The notes: generated from the sequence alone by a model not told the origin. 64,000 bases of DNA from an uncultured Lachnospiraceae bacterium (GCA_910585075.1 CAJUED010000011.1:9032-73031); one strand, 5' to 3'. Positions 17,306-26,852 are shown, numbered from the stretch's first letter. Numbers and translations: made by a program.

Positions 17306-17361
17306 GCTTCGTACCCCCTTCCATACTCTGTACCTGGAACTCTCATGTAAATTTTTGTGGG

Positions 17362-17395
17362 TTACGGCCTGTATTTTGGGTAAAACAGGCCGTAA
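17362..17395 (-). promoter_or_regulatory. Leader hairpin upstream of citD
   Basis: A perfect 11-base inverted repeat, TTACGGCCTGT-N12-ACAGGCCGTAA, about 57 bases upstream of the citD start. No U-run follows it, so it is more likely a protein site or leader stem than a terminator. The remaining bases up to 17554 are AT-rich, with several -10-like boxes but no clear promoter. Confidence 0.45.
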
Positions 17396-17554
17396 TATTT
17401 CCATGTTTTTTCGATACGGAGTACCGTTGTTGTGAATAATGCATTTTATCTCTTATAACCTTATCTAAAAAAACCTTACGGCAAAAAGAACATTTACCCT
17501 TATATTTGTTAAAGTAATCACATACGTTTACGCAACTGCGAAAACCTCTTTTCT

Positions 17555-18436
17555 CTACAGCTGGGTATAAAGTTCCTCAAAGACAGCATCCATCAGAGGT
17601 TTACTGTTCCTGCACTCCGCCACTGTGGAAATCACCGCATCCTTATCCCGTAGGATAATGGAAGTCTGCACGTATTTACCGTCCGCACGGAAGGAACCAT
17701 GAGGGCCTCCCCAAAACAGATATCCATACCCATAATCTTCTTCCCGACCTGTGGAAACCTGAACACTGGTGCTCTCCATGACCCATTCCTCGGTCAGAAT
17801 CTGTTTTCCATTCCAACTGCCTTTCTGCAGATACAAAAGGCCCAGCTTATGCAGCTCGGACAGGGTAAGAAATAATCCGCCTGCGCCAAAGGTGAATCCA
17901 AGGGGATCCGTCTCCCAGGTGGGCCGTCTGATGCCTAACGGCGCAAAGAGACGGGGTGTCAGATAGGATACCAAATCACAGCCCGCACGGCGCTGCACCA
18001 GCATTCCCGCCAGATAAGGCCCTACATTGCTGTAGACAAACTTACTGCCCGGTTCACAGGTAAAGGGAAAAGAAAGCGACATTTTCACCCAATCCTCCTG
18101 TTCGTACAATGGGCGCTGGGCGCCCATCAGTTCCGAAGTTTCCTGTCCCATGCACATGGTCAGAAGATCGCGCACAACGGCCTGCTGCAAATAAGCGCCG
18201 GGTTCCTCCGGTATATCCTGCGCAAAAGCATCCGTCAGTTTTTCATCCGGGGAAAGCAAGCCTTCCTTAACAGCAATGCCCACCGCCGCACTGGTAAAGC
18301 TTTTGCTTGCGGAATAAATATTTCTCCTACATTCCTCATCCCAGAGGTGGGAGGCAATCTCTTTGTCTCCCTGTGTAACCTTCACCCCCAGAATCCGTGT
18401 GGGAGTGGCTCTTTCGATAAATTTTTGTAAATCCAT
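17555..18436 (-). CDS. Serine hydrolase of the beta-lactamase/class C esterase family
   Basis: A 293-residue protein of the class C beta-lactamase fold (EstB/AmpC-like) without a signal peptide, hence cytoplasmic. The nucleophile motif SASK (Ser42, Lys45) and the tyrosine motif YSN (FVYSNVGPYLAGML) are present; a late HGSFRADGKY may serve as the third motif. These enzymes hydrolyse esters or amides rather than beta-lactams in many cases. The ATG at 18436 follows GGAG. It lies 150 bases downstream of the sugar transporter permeases on the same strand, so may be read through from them. Confidence 0.85.
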   Translation of the reverse strand: MDLQKFIERATPTRILGVKVTQGDKEIASHLWDEECRRNIYSASKSFTSAAVGIAVKEGLLSPDEKLTDAFAQDIPEEPGAYLQQAVVRDLLTMCMGQETSELMGAQRPLYEQEDWVKMSLSFPFTCEPGSKFVYSNVGPYLAGMLVQRRAGCDLVSYLTPRLFAPLGIRRPTWETDPLGFTFGAGGLFLTLSELHKLGLLYLQKGSWNGKQILTEEWVMESTSVQVSTGREEDYGYGYLFWGGPHGSFRADGKYVQTSIILRDKDAVISTVAECRNSKPLMDAVFEELYTQL

Positions 18437-18449
18437 ACTAATCTCCATT

Positions 18450-18568
18450 CCGGAGCGTTTACACGGCAATGCAATGTAAAGCTTCGATTTACGGCAAATT
18501 TCAGTTCTGACGCAAACTTAAGTTTCCACTGCCATCAAAGCAATTTATGACGCTCCGGCACAAATTGC
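18450..18568. repeat. Nested inverted repeats before the serine hydrolase
   Basis: CCGGAGCGT (18450-18458) and ACGCTCCGG (18550-18558) are inverted and 91 bases apart. The right arm lies in the loop of a local hairpin GCAATTT/AAATTGC (18540-18568), so the leader could fold as a pseudoknot-like or switch structure. No T-run is present. Confidence 0.45.
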
Positions 18569-18586
18569 GAAATCCGCCTCTGCCTG

Positions 18587-19468
18587 TTAACCTTTCACAG
18601 AACCAATCAACACACCTTTTTCAAAATATTTCTGCAGGAACGGGTAAAAACACAGCATCGGTACGATAGCCACTACGATAACACCGTACTTGATCAGATT
18701 GGCAATCTCCATCATATATTTGATAGCCGCTGCATCCATCTCATCTCCCACATTCAGGTTCTGTCCCTGTATCAGGATATCCCTCAATACCAACTGCAAG
18801 GGCTGAAGATTCCTGTTGGTAGTGTAGATCAGCGCATTGAAATAAGAATTCCACTGCCATACCGCAATATAAAGTACGATTACCGCAATAATCGTTTTGG
18901 ACAAAGGTATGACTACCTTCAAAAAAAACTGAATATTGCTGCATCCATCCAACTGGGCTGCCTCCAGCAGCTCATCCGGTATATTCCCCATGAAAAATGT
19001 ACGGGCCACAATAATGTTATGTACCGTAACACAGTTCAATATGATTAGGATAGTTGCCGAATTCAACAGATGCAGTTTACTCACAATAATATAGGTAGGA
19101 ATCAGACCGCCATTAAAAAACATCAAAAAGGTGAGAAATTTCAAGACAAAGCTATGTCCCACCAAATCTTTTCTGGACAATGCATAAGCTGCCGGAATCG
19201 TCACCACCGTACCCACAATCACCGACATTACCGTATAAAATATGGTATTTCGATATCCCAGCCAGATATCCTTTTCCTTTAGTATAAAGTCATATGCGGA
19301 AAGGGTCAGTTCCTTGGGCAGTAAAATTACTTTTCCCGCTGCCGTCATCTCAGGTGCACTAAAGGAAGCAATCAGTACAAAATACAAAGGATATACGCAA
19401 ACAATCAACACCACCAGTGCGAATACAATACAGAATATGTTTAAGATATGATCCGAATATTTTTTCAT
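18587..19468 (-). CDS. Carbohydrate ABC transporter permease (LplC/YtcP-like)
   Basis: A 293-residue MalG-type permease with six helices, SFSAPEMTAAGKV near the N-terminus, RTFFMGNIPDELLEAAQLDGCSN as the EAA loop, and a C-terminal EKGVLIGSVKG typical of LplC/YtcP proteins. It starts 12 bases after its partner permease. Such CUT1 subfamily transporters import complex plant or host oligosaccharides without a dedicated ATPase gene, sharing a general MsmX-like ATPase. Confidence 0.93.
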   Translation of the reverse strand: MKKYSDHILNIFCIVFALVVLIVCVYPLYFVLIASFSAPEMTAAGKVILLPKELTLSAYDFILKEKDIWLGYRNTIFYTVMSVIVGTVVTIPAAYALSRKDLVGHSFVLKFLTFLMFFNGGLIPTYIIVSKLHLLNSATILIILNCVTVHNIIVARTFFMGNIPDELLEAAQLDGCSNIQFFLKVVIPLSKTIIAVIVLYIAVWQWNSYFNALIYTTNRNLQPLQLVLRDILIQGQNLNVGDEMDAAAIKYMMEIANLIKYGVIVVAIVPMLCFYPFLQKYFEKGVLIGSVKG

Positions 19469-19480
19469 TTCCTTTTCCTC

Positions 19481-20416
19481 CTACCACAGTGAAGATTCCG
19501 TGGTCTTCTGTGCAATCTTGTTCACTGTCAGCAAGATAATGCAGTTGATGACATTATTGAACAGGCCAATGGCTGCCGCATAGCTGTACTGAGTACTTAG
19601 CAGACCCATCTTATAGGTATATGTACTGATGACTTCAGATACGGTCAAATTAGACGAAGTCTGCATCAGAAACACCTTCTCAAAACCCACGTTCAGAAGA
19701 TTACCGGATTCCATAATCATCAAAATGACCATCGTTGGCAGGATTGCCGGGATGTCAATATGTATAATACGCTGCCACTTATTAGCGCCATCCACAATAG
19801 CTGCCTCATGCAGATCCTCACTGACACCGGCCAGCCCTGCCACGAAGATAATGGCGTTAAAGCCCATATGAGACCAGACTCTGGTCCATGCATACAGATG
19901 TGGAAAATACTTTGCACTTCCCATAAAATCAATGGCATCATAGCCCAGGCTGGTCAAAATCACATTCACCACACCGCTTCCCGGCATCAGGAACGTCTTG
20001 AGCATACCTACCATAACTACCATAGAGATAAAATGAGGGGCATAGGATGCCACTTGGACAAAACGACTGGTCCTTTTCAGCGGCAGATACTTAAGCACAA
20101 GTGCCAGCACCATCGCAAGAGGCAGGCAGATTGCAAAGCAATACACCCCCAGCACAAGTGTATTTTTCATCAATGTCCAGAAGGAATAGGACGTAACGAA
20201 TTTTTCGATATACTTCAGCCCAGCCCACGGACTCCCTGTAATCCCCAGGGCAGGCTTATAATCCCGTAATGCTATCTGCAATCCCCAGAGTGGCAATACA
20301 TGAAATAAAATAAAGTAGACCAACATAGGCATAAGCATAATATACAGCCCGCTGTTGCGCAGGATACGCTGTCTTAAACTTTTATTGGTATGATATATTC
20401 TTTTTGATTTTTCCAT
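19481..20416 (-). CDS. Carbohydrate ABC transporter permease (LplB/YteP-like)
   Basis: A 311-residue MalF-type permease: LYIMLMPMLVYFILFHVLPLW at the N-terminus, GLKYIEKF, EAA loop with EDLHEAAIVDGANKWQRI, and C-terminal YSYAAAIGLFNNVINCI. Together with the following gene it forms the membrane channel. It follows the esterase gene by 31 bases with GGAGAG before the ATG. Confidence 0.93.
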   Translation of the reverse strand: MEKSKRIYHTNKSLRQRILRNSGLYIMLMPMLVYFILFHVLPLWGLQIALRDYKPALGITGSPWAGLKYIEKFVTSYSFWTLMKNTLVLGVYCFAICLPLAMVLALVLKYLPLKRTSRFVQVASYAPHFISMVVMVGMLKTFLMPGSGVVNVILTSLGYDAIDFMGSAKYFPHLYAWTRVWSHMGFNAIIFVAGLAGVSEDLHEAAIVDGANKWQRIIHIDIPAILPTMVILMIMESGNLLNVGFEKVFLMQTSSNLTVSEVISTYTYKMGLLSTQYSYAAAIGLFNNVINCIILLTVNKIAQKTTESSLW

Positions 20417-20447
20417 CCTCTCTCCTTTCTATATCAACCGATTCCAA

Positions 20448-21257
20448 TCATCGGGTACGGAACCATTTTCCAAACAGACGGACCCTTTCTTCCTCTCCAT
20501 CCACATGTCCTACTCCCTTTACCGGAGTAAATGTTACCTGAATCCCATGGAACACCAAGTCCTCATACAAATAGTGTATTCTCTCCCAACGGTTATCTCC
20601 GCAAAAGGCATCTCCGATAAACGCTTTATCCCGCTCGCCTACCATCACCTGTACCGGTATCTTTCGTAGTTTCTCCAGCTCAATCTCCTTACCAAATATC
20701 TGTTTCCAGTTTCTGATTCCCCAGTAAAAATCCCTGGTATCATCCAGGAAAGTCGGCCTCCCCGGTGCACTGATGGAAACCCCATACAAAAACTCCGGAT
20801 GCTGATAAAAAAATCTGTTGCAAAACTGACCGCCGCCAGAGTGGCCAAACAGCCAAATTCCGGAGGTATCTATCTGCGGATAGCGCATGTGAGCTTCTTC
20901 TACCATGTGTATCAAAATCTCATCATAATGGAATTTTTCATCCCACAACAGCTTATAACCATCCAGCTCAAACAAATCCGTCACACCGCCGGGAAACAGC
21001 GGCATGAGGACACAGCATCCTTCTGCTTCCGCTATTTCAAACAGTTCCCTGCATGCCTCCTCCGCATATCTGCGCCCCGTTCCATGGACATAGACAATCG
21101 CCTGACAGATTTTTTCCTCCGGACATTTCGGCATATAGAGATAAAAGCCACAGCGCGGTTCATACTGACAGCTCCAGAACATATGCCTGACACTGTCCCC
21201 ATAAATTGCCTGTTCGGCTTCTCTCGATAGTCCTTCTTTCAGGATATTTCTCTCCAT
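20448..21257 (-). CDS. Alpha/beta hydrolase (esterase) in the sugar transporter operon
   Basis: A 269-residue PHB-depolymerase/feruloyl-esterase-like alpha/beta hydrolase without a signal peptide. YVHGTGRRY is the oxyanion region, GHSGGGQF holds the nucleophile Ser, and a late Asp (GERDKAF) and His (VGHVDGEE) complete the triad. The start is uncertain: MERNI at 21257 or MRNK at 21269; GGAGG lies just before the latter. Its place between the binding protein and permeases suggests it de-esterifies the imported sugar in the cytoplasm. Confidence 0.8.
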   Translation of the reverse strand: MERNILKEGLSREAEQAIYGDSVRHMFWSCQYEPRCGFYLYMPKCPEEKICQAIVYVHGTGRRYAEEACRELFEIAEAEGCCVLMPLFPGGVTDLFELDGYKLLWDEKFHYDEILIHMVEEAHMRYPQIDTSGIWLFGHSGGGQFCNRFFYQHPEFLYGVSISAPGRPTFLDDTRDFYWGIRNWKQIFGKEIELEKLRKIPVQVMVGERDKAFIGDAFCGDNRWERIHYLYEDLVFHGIQVTFTPVKGVGHVDGEEERVRLFGKWFRTR

Positions 21258-21291
21258 CTTATTTCTCATCCTCCGCTTCTTAAAAAAGAAT

Positions 21292-21324
21292 GAGCTGTGG
21301 ATATAACAAGCTTATCCACAGCTC
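21292..21324 (-). terminator. Internal terminator after the sugar-binding protein gene
   Basis: On the reverse strand a 12-base stem (GAGCTGTGGATA paired with TATCCACAGCTC) is followed by TTCTTTTTT. It lies 12 bases beyond the binding-protein stop, so it probably limits expression of the esterase and permeases relative to the binding protein. Confidence 0.8.
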
Positions 21325-21336
21325 TCATCCAATTAA

Positions 21337-23067
21337 TCATTTATTCAGACTGTCATATAAATTCTGATACATCTCGGTATATTCCGCCACATTCAGCTTT
21401 TCACAGTTGGAAAGATGCGCCTGCCATTTTGCATCATCAATACCCGTGGTCATACTCTCCGCCACAAAGCTCTCAATATATGTATTGATTTCTGCAAGAA
21501 GCTCGGAACGATGGGCCGAATTTTCTGCCGTATCATTTCCCAGCGGGAAAGATTTGGGCCATGCATGGCCTCCTTCTTCTCCATACAGGGTTCTTTCAAC
21601 GGTATTGTAGCTCAAAGTGAATCCCACATATGCGCGCCAGTCTTCTTCCTCCTGCAGCAATATAGTCGGGAAATGTACATTAACGCTCAGCGTATCCGTT
21701 GCCTGCGCACGGTTCTGATATGCTTTACCAGTGAAATCAGTCTGATTGGCAGCCTCCCCGTTTTCATCCCAGTACCAGGCTCCGCCCTCCGGGCCAAACC
21801 GTCCTGCGAAACGGAATTCCGGTGTGGAATTCATATACTCACACATCATCAATATCAATTCCGGGTTCGGGCAGCTTTTTGTAATGAAGAAACTGGGGGC
21901 CGGCATTTCCGCCGGAGGATCATTCTGCTTGATAAAGGAGCCATATTCACTTGCAGGGGGCAGGATATTTTCACATTCTGCGCCAATCACATCCCCTACC
22001 ACTGTAGTGAGCAATCCGCCATGGGTAAAGTAGCCAATCCTGTCCTCGCCGCCTTTCGTATAGCGGTCATTCCTTTCCTGAATCAGGCCGTCCACATCCA
22101 CTAATCCCTCGGAATACAGCTTGTTCAGATATTGCAGCATCGCATAGAACCTCTCGTCAGTCGGAGCAAACTTAACTTCATCATCCTCCACCATGATGTA
22201 CTGGCTGCTGGCTGCAGCTCCGTCGTTCACCATGCCAAAGCTGTTCATCATCATCAGTATTCCTTCTGCCACATTATCTGTCCCGCCTACACCTGTAAAG
22301 GAATAGGGAATCTCATCACCGGGATCTCCATTTCCATTTGCATCCTGCTCCTTAAACGCTTTCAGCACCTCATACAGTTCATCCGTCGTAGTGGGGATTT
22401 CCATTCCCACACGGTCCAGCCATGCTGTATTGATGGCCCACAGGGGACCTGAATGCAGACCGTTCAGTCTGACGCTGCTCATGGAATACAGCCTTCCATT
22501 AAAGGTATTTTTTCTCGCCACATTTGGATACTGATTGTAATAGAAATCGCTCATAAACGGACAATACATAGGAAGAAGATCCGTCATGTCCAGCAATTGG
22601 TCCACAAAGTTGATTGTATTATTGGTCTCTCCCACTATCACATCCGGGAGATCGCCGGATGCGAAGATTACGGACAATTTTTCTTCCCAGCCCTGCTCTG
22701 ATACCTCCTCAATCTCCACCTTGATACCCGTAGCCTCCAATGCCTGCTGTAGCATATACTTATCTTCGGGCGTGCCTACATCCGTGGCCAGCTTCTTCCA
22801 AAGAATCTTATACGTATATGACCCGTCCGTCAACGGCAGCTGCATGTTTCCTTCTTCGTCAAAATATCTGGCATCATATCCGGAAGCAGTCAGGGCAATT
22901 TCTTCTCCTGCCTCCGCTGTCTTTTCACCTTCCTCCTTTGCCGCATCCTGTGTTCCTGCTTCCGATAAGGTACTGTCCCCTCCACTTCCACAGGCCGTCA
23001 TGCCCAAAATCATGGACATCGCCAGCACCAGGCCTAACAGCTTTTTGACAATTCTCTTTTTCATCAT
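21337..23067 (-). CDS. Extracellular sugar-binding lipoprotein (LplA-like)
   Basis: A 576-residue solute-binding lipoprotein. A signal sequence ends in the lipobox GMTAC, followed by a Gly/Ser/Glu-rich linker. Family text includes DLPDVIVGE, YSMSSVRLNG, FKEQDANGNGDPGDEIPYSF (a Ca-like DxNxNGDPxDE loop typical of LplA proteins) and ICEYMNST-like MMCEYMNSTPEF. Either of two adjacent ATGs could start it (23067 or 23064) behind AAGGAAAGG. It is expressed next to YesM/YesN regulators, the usual arrangement. Confidence 0.9.
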   Translation of the reverse strand: MMKKRIVKKLLGLVLAMSMILGMTACGSGGDSTLSEAGTQDAAKEEGEKTAEAGEEIALTASGYDARYFDEEGNMQLPLTDGSYTYKILWKKLATDVGTPEDKYMLQQALEATGIKVEIEEVSEQGWEEKLSVIFASGDLPDVIVGETNNTINFVDQLLDMTDLLPMYCPFMSDFYYNQYPNVARKNTFNGRLYSMSSVRLNGLHSGPLWAINTAWLDRVGMEIPTTTDELYEVLKAFKEQDANGNGDPGDEIPYSFTGVGGTDNVAEGILMMMNSFGMVNDGAAASSQYIMVEDDEVKFAPTDERFYAMLQYLNKLYSEGLVDVDGLIQERNDRYTKGGEDRIGYFTHGGLLTTVVGDVIGAECENILPPASEYGSFIKQNDPPAEMPAPSFFITKSCPNPELILMMCEYMNSTPEFRFAGRFGPEGGAWYWDENGEAANQTDFTGKAYQNRAQATDTLSVNVHFPTILLQEEEDWRAYVGFTLSYNTVERTLYGEEGGHAWPKSFPLGNDTAENSAHRSELLAEINTYIESFVAESMTTGIDDAKWQAHLSNCEKLNVAEYTEMYQNLYDSLNK

Positions 23068-23124
23068 CCTTTCCTTCCTTTCTTTTTCTCACAGACCTTT
23101 CTGCTGAAACCATGATAATACATT

Positions 23125-24885
23125 TTATTCTGTCGAAACATGTAATAAACAATCCATATTCCTGTCAAAATCTACTTGCTTTTCCATGCGCTCTCCCGGT
23201 ATACGGAGCGCTATATCCGTCCCGCTCCCCTCCGTACTGTCGATTTCTATTCCATAGCTATTCCCAAAATAATTCTTAATCCGCAGACAGGTATTGGCAA
23301 TGCCTATTCGCTTTACCTCCATGCTCACACGATATAGCGCTTCCCCATCCGCCAGCAGTCTTTTTATTTCTTCCTGCTTTGATTCCTCCATACCTGCTCC
23401 ATCATCCCAGATATGGATCAGGATACTTTCTTTTTCCCTGTCACAGAAAAGGCGTACGCTCCCGGCCCCCTTTTTCTCCAGGCCATGGTAAACTGCATTT
23501 TCTACCAGAGGCTGCAGAATCATTTTAGGCATTTCTATGTTCAGGAATTCTTCCGGTACATCCACGTCCCACTGAAAATGGTGATTAAAGCGTATATCCA
23601 CTATACTCAGATACTGTTCCACAATCTCCAGTTCCCGCCGCAATGTGACTGTCTCCGGCGCGCGCAGAGAATATTTGAAAATTTCGCCCATTGCCGTTGC
23701 GATGTCAATGACCTCCTGCACATCATATATTACTGCAATTCCACAAATACACTGCAACGTGTTTAAAATGAAATGTGGGTTCACCTGATTTTCCAGAATC
23801 CGCAATTCATTTTCTTTTTCTTTCAGCTCCTTCTCATATAACTCCTGTTGTGTATACAGCATCCGGTAGGAAATTTCCGTCTGATGATTCAGCATATTAT
23901 TGATCACCTGCGCAATGCTGCCAATTTCATCCTCCCGGTTCATATGAATTCTTTTCTTCATCCCGCCGCTGGTAACAAACTCAATCTGATGATACAGGTC
24001 GGATATTGGCCGTATAATGTAGTGATTACATGCAAGAAAGCTCACCCAAAACAAACTAATCGCCACCACAATTGCAGCGACGATCATATAGCGCAATGTA
24101 CCGTATCTCTTAAATACGGTACGGTCGTTAAGGACATAACCTATCTTCCAACCGGTATCAGATATTGGCTCTGTCCTGAGGTCTGTTATATCTTCTCTGT
24201 CTTTTAAACCAATACTTGTAACTATCCTGTCCTGTTCGTCCAGAAGACAGACGCTTGAAACGATGTCAGTATCTCTTTCTTCTAAAATATTATTAATCAG
24301 ATTCTTATCAAGGAATATCAAAAGGCAGCCGAGCTGTTCATTCCAATGGGTGGTAGTGCGGCTCAGAAACTTGACTGGCTGTACATATACGGTATAGGAA
24401 ATATCCCTTCTTTCATTATAAATTACCTGAAAAGACGGAATCTGCGGCTGACGCTCAAAATAATCCCTGTTGCAGGCAATCACCTCATTTAATTCTTCAT
24501 CGTCTTTCAGATAATGGTAAGTAATCCTGGAATCGGAACGATACAGGGCGATATCCAGAATATGCTCGTCACACAGGATCATTGTATTGACGGTCTGCTT
24601 AAAGTATTGATGGTTTTGATACAAGTCAAAATCATTTTCCGGCATCAAATAATTTTCGATATTTTTTCCCATAGACATATGATAAGCCAGAGAACGGATT
24701 CCCTGAAAGCTTTTATCGATAGCCAGATTCATCTGTGCTACCATATCCGCGGAATATTTTACATCTGATTCGTGTATGTTTCTGAGAATCATCAGGAGCA
24801 GTATCAGTTGGATTGCTACCAGCCCTATACCGGTAACCAGAGATACCATCATAAACTTCTTCCTGATTGAATATTTTATCCTCAT
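23125..24885 (-). CDS. YesM-type sensor histidine kinase
   Basis: A 586-residue kinase with a first helix (residues 12-35), a large extracellular Cache-like sensor region to about 265, a second helix (YMIVAAIVVAISLFWVSFL), a HAMP domain and a His_kinase domain with NQVNPHFILNTLQ (His is the acceptor). The HATPase has NAVYHGLEKK and DDGAGM. The gene overlaps the response regulator stop by one base (TAATG). It likely senses the sugar directly or through the binding protein. Confidence 0.92.
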   Translation of the reverse strand: MRIKYSIRKKFMMVSLVTGIGLVAIQLILLLMILRNIHESDVKYSADMVAQMNLAIDKSFQGIRSLAYHMSMGKNIENYLMPENDFDLYQNHQYFKQTVNTMILCDEHILDIALYRSDSRITYHYLKDDEELNEVIACNRDYFERQPQIPSFQVIYNERRDISYTVYVQPVKFLSRTTTHWNEQLGCLLIFLDKNLINNILEERDTDIVSSVCLLDEQDRIVTSIGLKDREDITDLRTEPISDTGWKIGYVLNDRTVFKRYGTLRYMIVAAIVVAISLFWVSFLACNHYIIRPISDLYHQIEFVTSGGMKKRIHMNREDEIGSIAQVINNMLNHQTEISYRMLYTQQELYEKELKEKENELRILENQVNPHFILNTLQCICGIAVIYDVQEVIDIATAMGEIFKYSLRAPETVTLRRELEIVEQYLSIVDIRFNHHFQWDVDVPEEFLNIEMPKMILQPLVENAVYHGLEKKGAGSVRLFCDREKESILIHIWDDGAGMEESKQEEIKRLLADGEALYRVSMEVKRIGIANTCLRIKNYFGNSYGIEIDSTEGSGTDIALRIPGERMEKQVDFDRNMDCLLHVSTE

Positions 24886-25643
24886 TACCTGCTCCCCGCA
24901 TTTTTCTCACGCCATTGTGCCGGTGTAATCTCGTAATGCTTCTTAAATACCTTATAAAAATAAATTTCATCCTCATATCCCACTGCCAATGCAATTTTCC
25001 TGATTGATAATTTGGGATTTCGCATCAGATTAACTGCCTGCTCCATCCGCAGTCTGGTTAAATACTGTGAGAAAGTCATGCCTGTCTTCTTCACAAACAG
25101 ACTGCTGCAGTAATTGGGACTGAAACCGAAATCTGCCGCCAGCTCTTTGAGCATCAGCTTATCACCATAATGGATGTTGATATAGGTTAGAACCTTCTGG
25201 AAGATATAATCGCTATCCGAATCTTCATCCTCCTGAATGTTCCCCAGTGTGGGAATTTTGCCTGCTTTCTCCTCCAGCCGCAAGCTCAGTTTTTGCAAAA
25301 GCCTACCTGCGTCTCCGGCGCTTACCGGCTTAACACAATAATCGAATGCCCCATAGCGCAAGGCGGTCTGAGCATAGGTAAATTCGGCAAAAGCACTGAC
25401 AATGACCATCTCACACTCCATCCCCGCCTCTCTCAGATGTTGTAACAATTCCAGCCCTGTCATATCAGGAATACGTACATCCGTAATCACCACATTTGGA
25501 TTCAACCGCTCTATCGTACGTAAAGCAGCAGCGGAGGAACATTCCTCCGCCACTACTTCAAAACCCAGGTCTTCCCGGGCAAATATCTTTCTCAGGTATA
25601 TCATTGCCCACGGCTCATCATCTACCAACACAATCTTATACAT
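24885..25643 (-). CDS. YesN-type AraC response regulator
   Basis: A 252-residue regulator: receiver with DDE near residue 8-10 and Asp55 in ITDVRIPDMTG, then an AraC DNA-binding domain (about 145-248) with two HTH motifs (LKELAADFGFSPNYCSSLF and IRKIALAVGYEDEIYFYKVF). It is the first gene of the block that runs through the kinase, binding protein, esterase and permeases, so it most likely activates the transporter operon. Confidence 0.92.
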   Translation of the reverse strand: MYKIVLVDDEPWAMIYLRKIFAREDLGFEVVAEECSSAAALRTIERLNPNVVITDVRIPDMTGLELLQHLREAGMECEMVIVSAFAEFTYAQTALRYGAFDYCVKPVSAGDAGRLLQKLSLRLEEKAGKIPTLGNIQEDEDSDSDYIFQKVLTYINIHYGDKLMLKELAADFGFSPNYCSSLFVKKTGMTFSQYLTRLRMEQAVNLMRNPKLSIRKIALAVGYEDEIYFYKVFKKHYEITPAQWREKNAGSR

Positions 25644-25760
25644 ATCAAACTCCTATCCGCCTGCTTTAACAGACAGCTCTTTGCGCCGCACCACATTTCT
25701 AATATTATTGTTATCTATAATTTAATCAAGTTTCCTATCGCTGTCTAATGCCCAAAAAAC

Positions 25761-25791
25761 ATCAGGGTATAACTAAATGTTATACCCTGAT
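25761..25791 (-). terminator. Terminator of the LysR gene
   Basis: A perfect 13-base stem, ATCAGGGTATAAC-TAAAT-GTTATACCCTGAT, followed on the reverse strand by GTTTTTTGG. It separates the LysR gene from the downstream YesN gene. Confidence 0.88.
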
Positions 25792-25819
25792 ATCTGCAAC
25801 AGACATTTTTGCTTTCTGT

Positions 25820-26767
25820 TTAACTCGCCTCTATCTGCTCTGTAATACGCATGTAATTATCCTGTAGCACCTGGCTGATAATCGCCATACAACAATGTTC
25901 CTGCTTTGTAAAATGTTTATCTTTCAGATAAAATATACAACTGTCTGACTTCTGAATATTCCTGCCTACACTGTAAAACTGATACTTCTTTTTATCTGTT
26001 ATATATGGGAAAAATTCTTCCGTGATAAAGCAGCACCCCATCTGATTCTTCACCGCCTGAATGGCAAACATCGAATTTACTGTCGTAAATTTAGGTATAA
26101 CTTCCATTTCGTACTCCTCAAAAATCCGATTGACATACTTTCTCACCCCTGTGTTATTCTCCTGCAAAACATAGTCTACCTGGGGAATTTCCCGTAAATC
26201 CAGCCATGGATACTTTACCCCCTTCTTTTTTAAGGAAAACTCTTTCAAATCCCAGCGCTCCGGAACCATAAAAAGCAGGTATTCCTCGCATATTTTTTCA
26301 AATCCTATATCGCTACCCGCCATAATTATGCTTGGCCCCACGGCCATATTGTACCGGTGCTTTTCCAGACCGCTTGCAATATCGGAAGACATAATATGAG
26401 AAAAAAAGAGATTACTGTCCGGATATTTTTCCTTAAAAAGATTTTGTATCTCCACAGATGTCTTATAAGCATTCCGCAATGTCATTGCTATGTGAATGTT
26501 CTGAACCTTATCCCTGTATATCGTTTTCAGTTCCTCATCCATCTCATCCTTTAATCTCTCGATTTCCTGTCCATATTTCACATAAATACGACCTGCCTCT
26601 GTCAGACTGATGCCGCCGCTGCTTCTTACAAACAGTTCCAATCCCAACTCCTGTTCCAGTTTACTGATATAACGACTCAGCGCTGGCTGACTGATATAAA
26701 GTATTTCAGCCGCCTTTGAAATGCTTCTGCACTCGGCTATCGTTAAAATATAGAGTATATCTTTCAT
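25820..26767 (-). CDS. LysR-family transcriptional regulator
   Basis: A 315-residue LysR regulator: N-terminal winged HTH (CRSISKAAEILYISQPALSRYISKLEQELGLELF, residues about 13-46) and a type 2 periplasmic-binding-like effector domain from residue 90. No cognate operon is adjacent on a divergent strand except blaI-blaR1, which has its own repressor, so the target is unclear. Terminator and promoter regions isolate it from both neighbours. Confidence 0.88.
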   Translation of the reverse strand: MKDILYILTIAECRSISKAAEILYISQPALSRYISKLEQELGLELFVRSSGGISLTEAGRIYVKYGQEIERLKDEMDEELKTIYRDKVQNIHIAMTLRNAYKTSVEIQNLFKEKYPDSNLFFSHIMSSDIASGLEKHRYNMAVGPSIIMAGSDIGFEKICEEYLLFMVPERWDLKEFSLKKKGVKYPWLDLREIPQVDYVLQENNTGVRKYVNRIFEEYEMEVIPKFTTVNSMFAIQAVKNQMGCCFITEEFFPYITDKKKYQFYSVGRNIQKSDSCIFYLKDKHFTKQEHCCMAIISQVLQDNYMRITEQIEAS

Positions 26768-26852
26768 TATATTTGCTCCCTAAATACTTATTAATTAAAT
26801 TTACCATAAATAAATTATATAGACAAGTAATTATCTACACTCTTTTCCCGGA

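Noticed and set aside
17306..17404. Longer citD reading frame with an extra MEIL start
   Set aside because: The added 33 residues are absent from CitD proteins and their DNA is occupied by a perfect inverted repeat.
21296..21320. TTATCCACA, a perfect DnaA box, next to a mirror-image copy
   Set aside because: Both copies are the two arms of the terminator stem after the sugar-binding protein gene. There is no cluster of boxes or AT-rich unwinding region, so it is not an origin.
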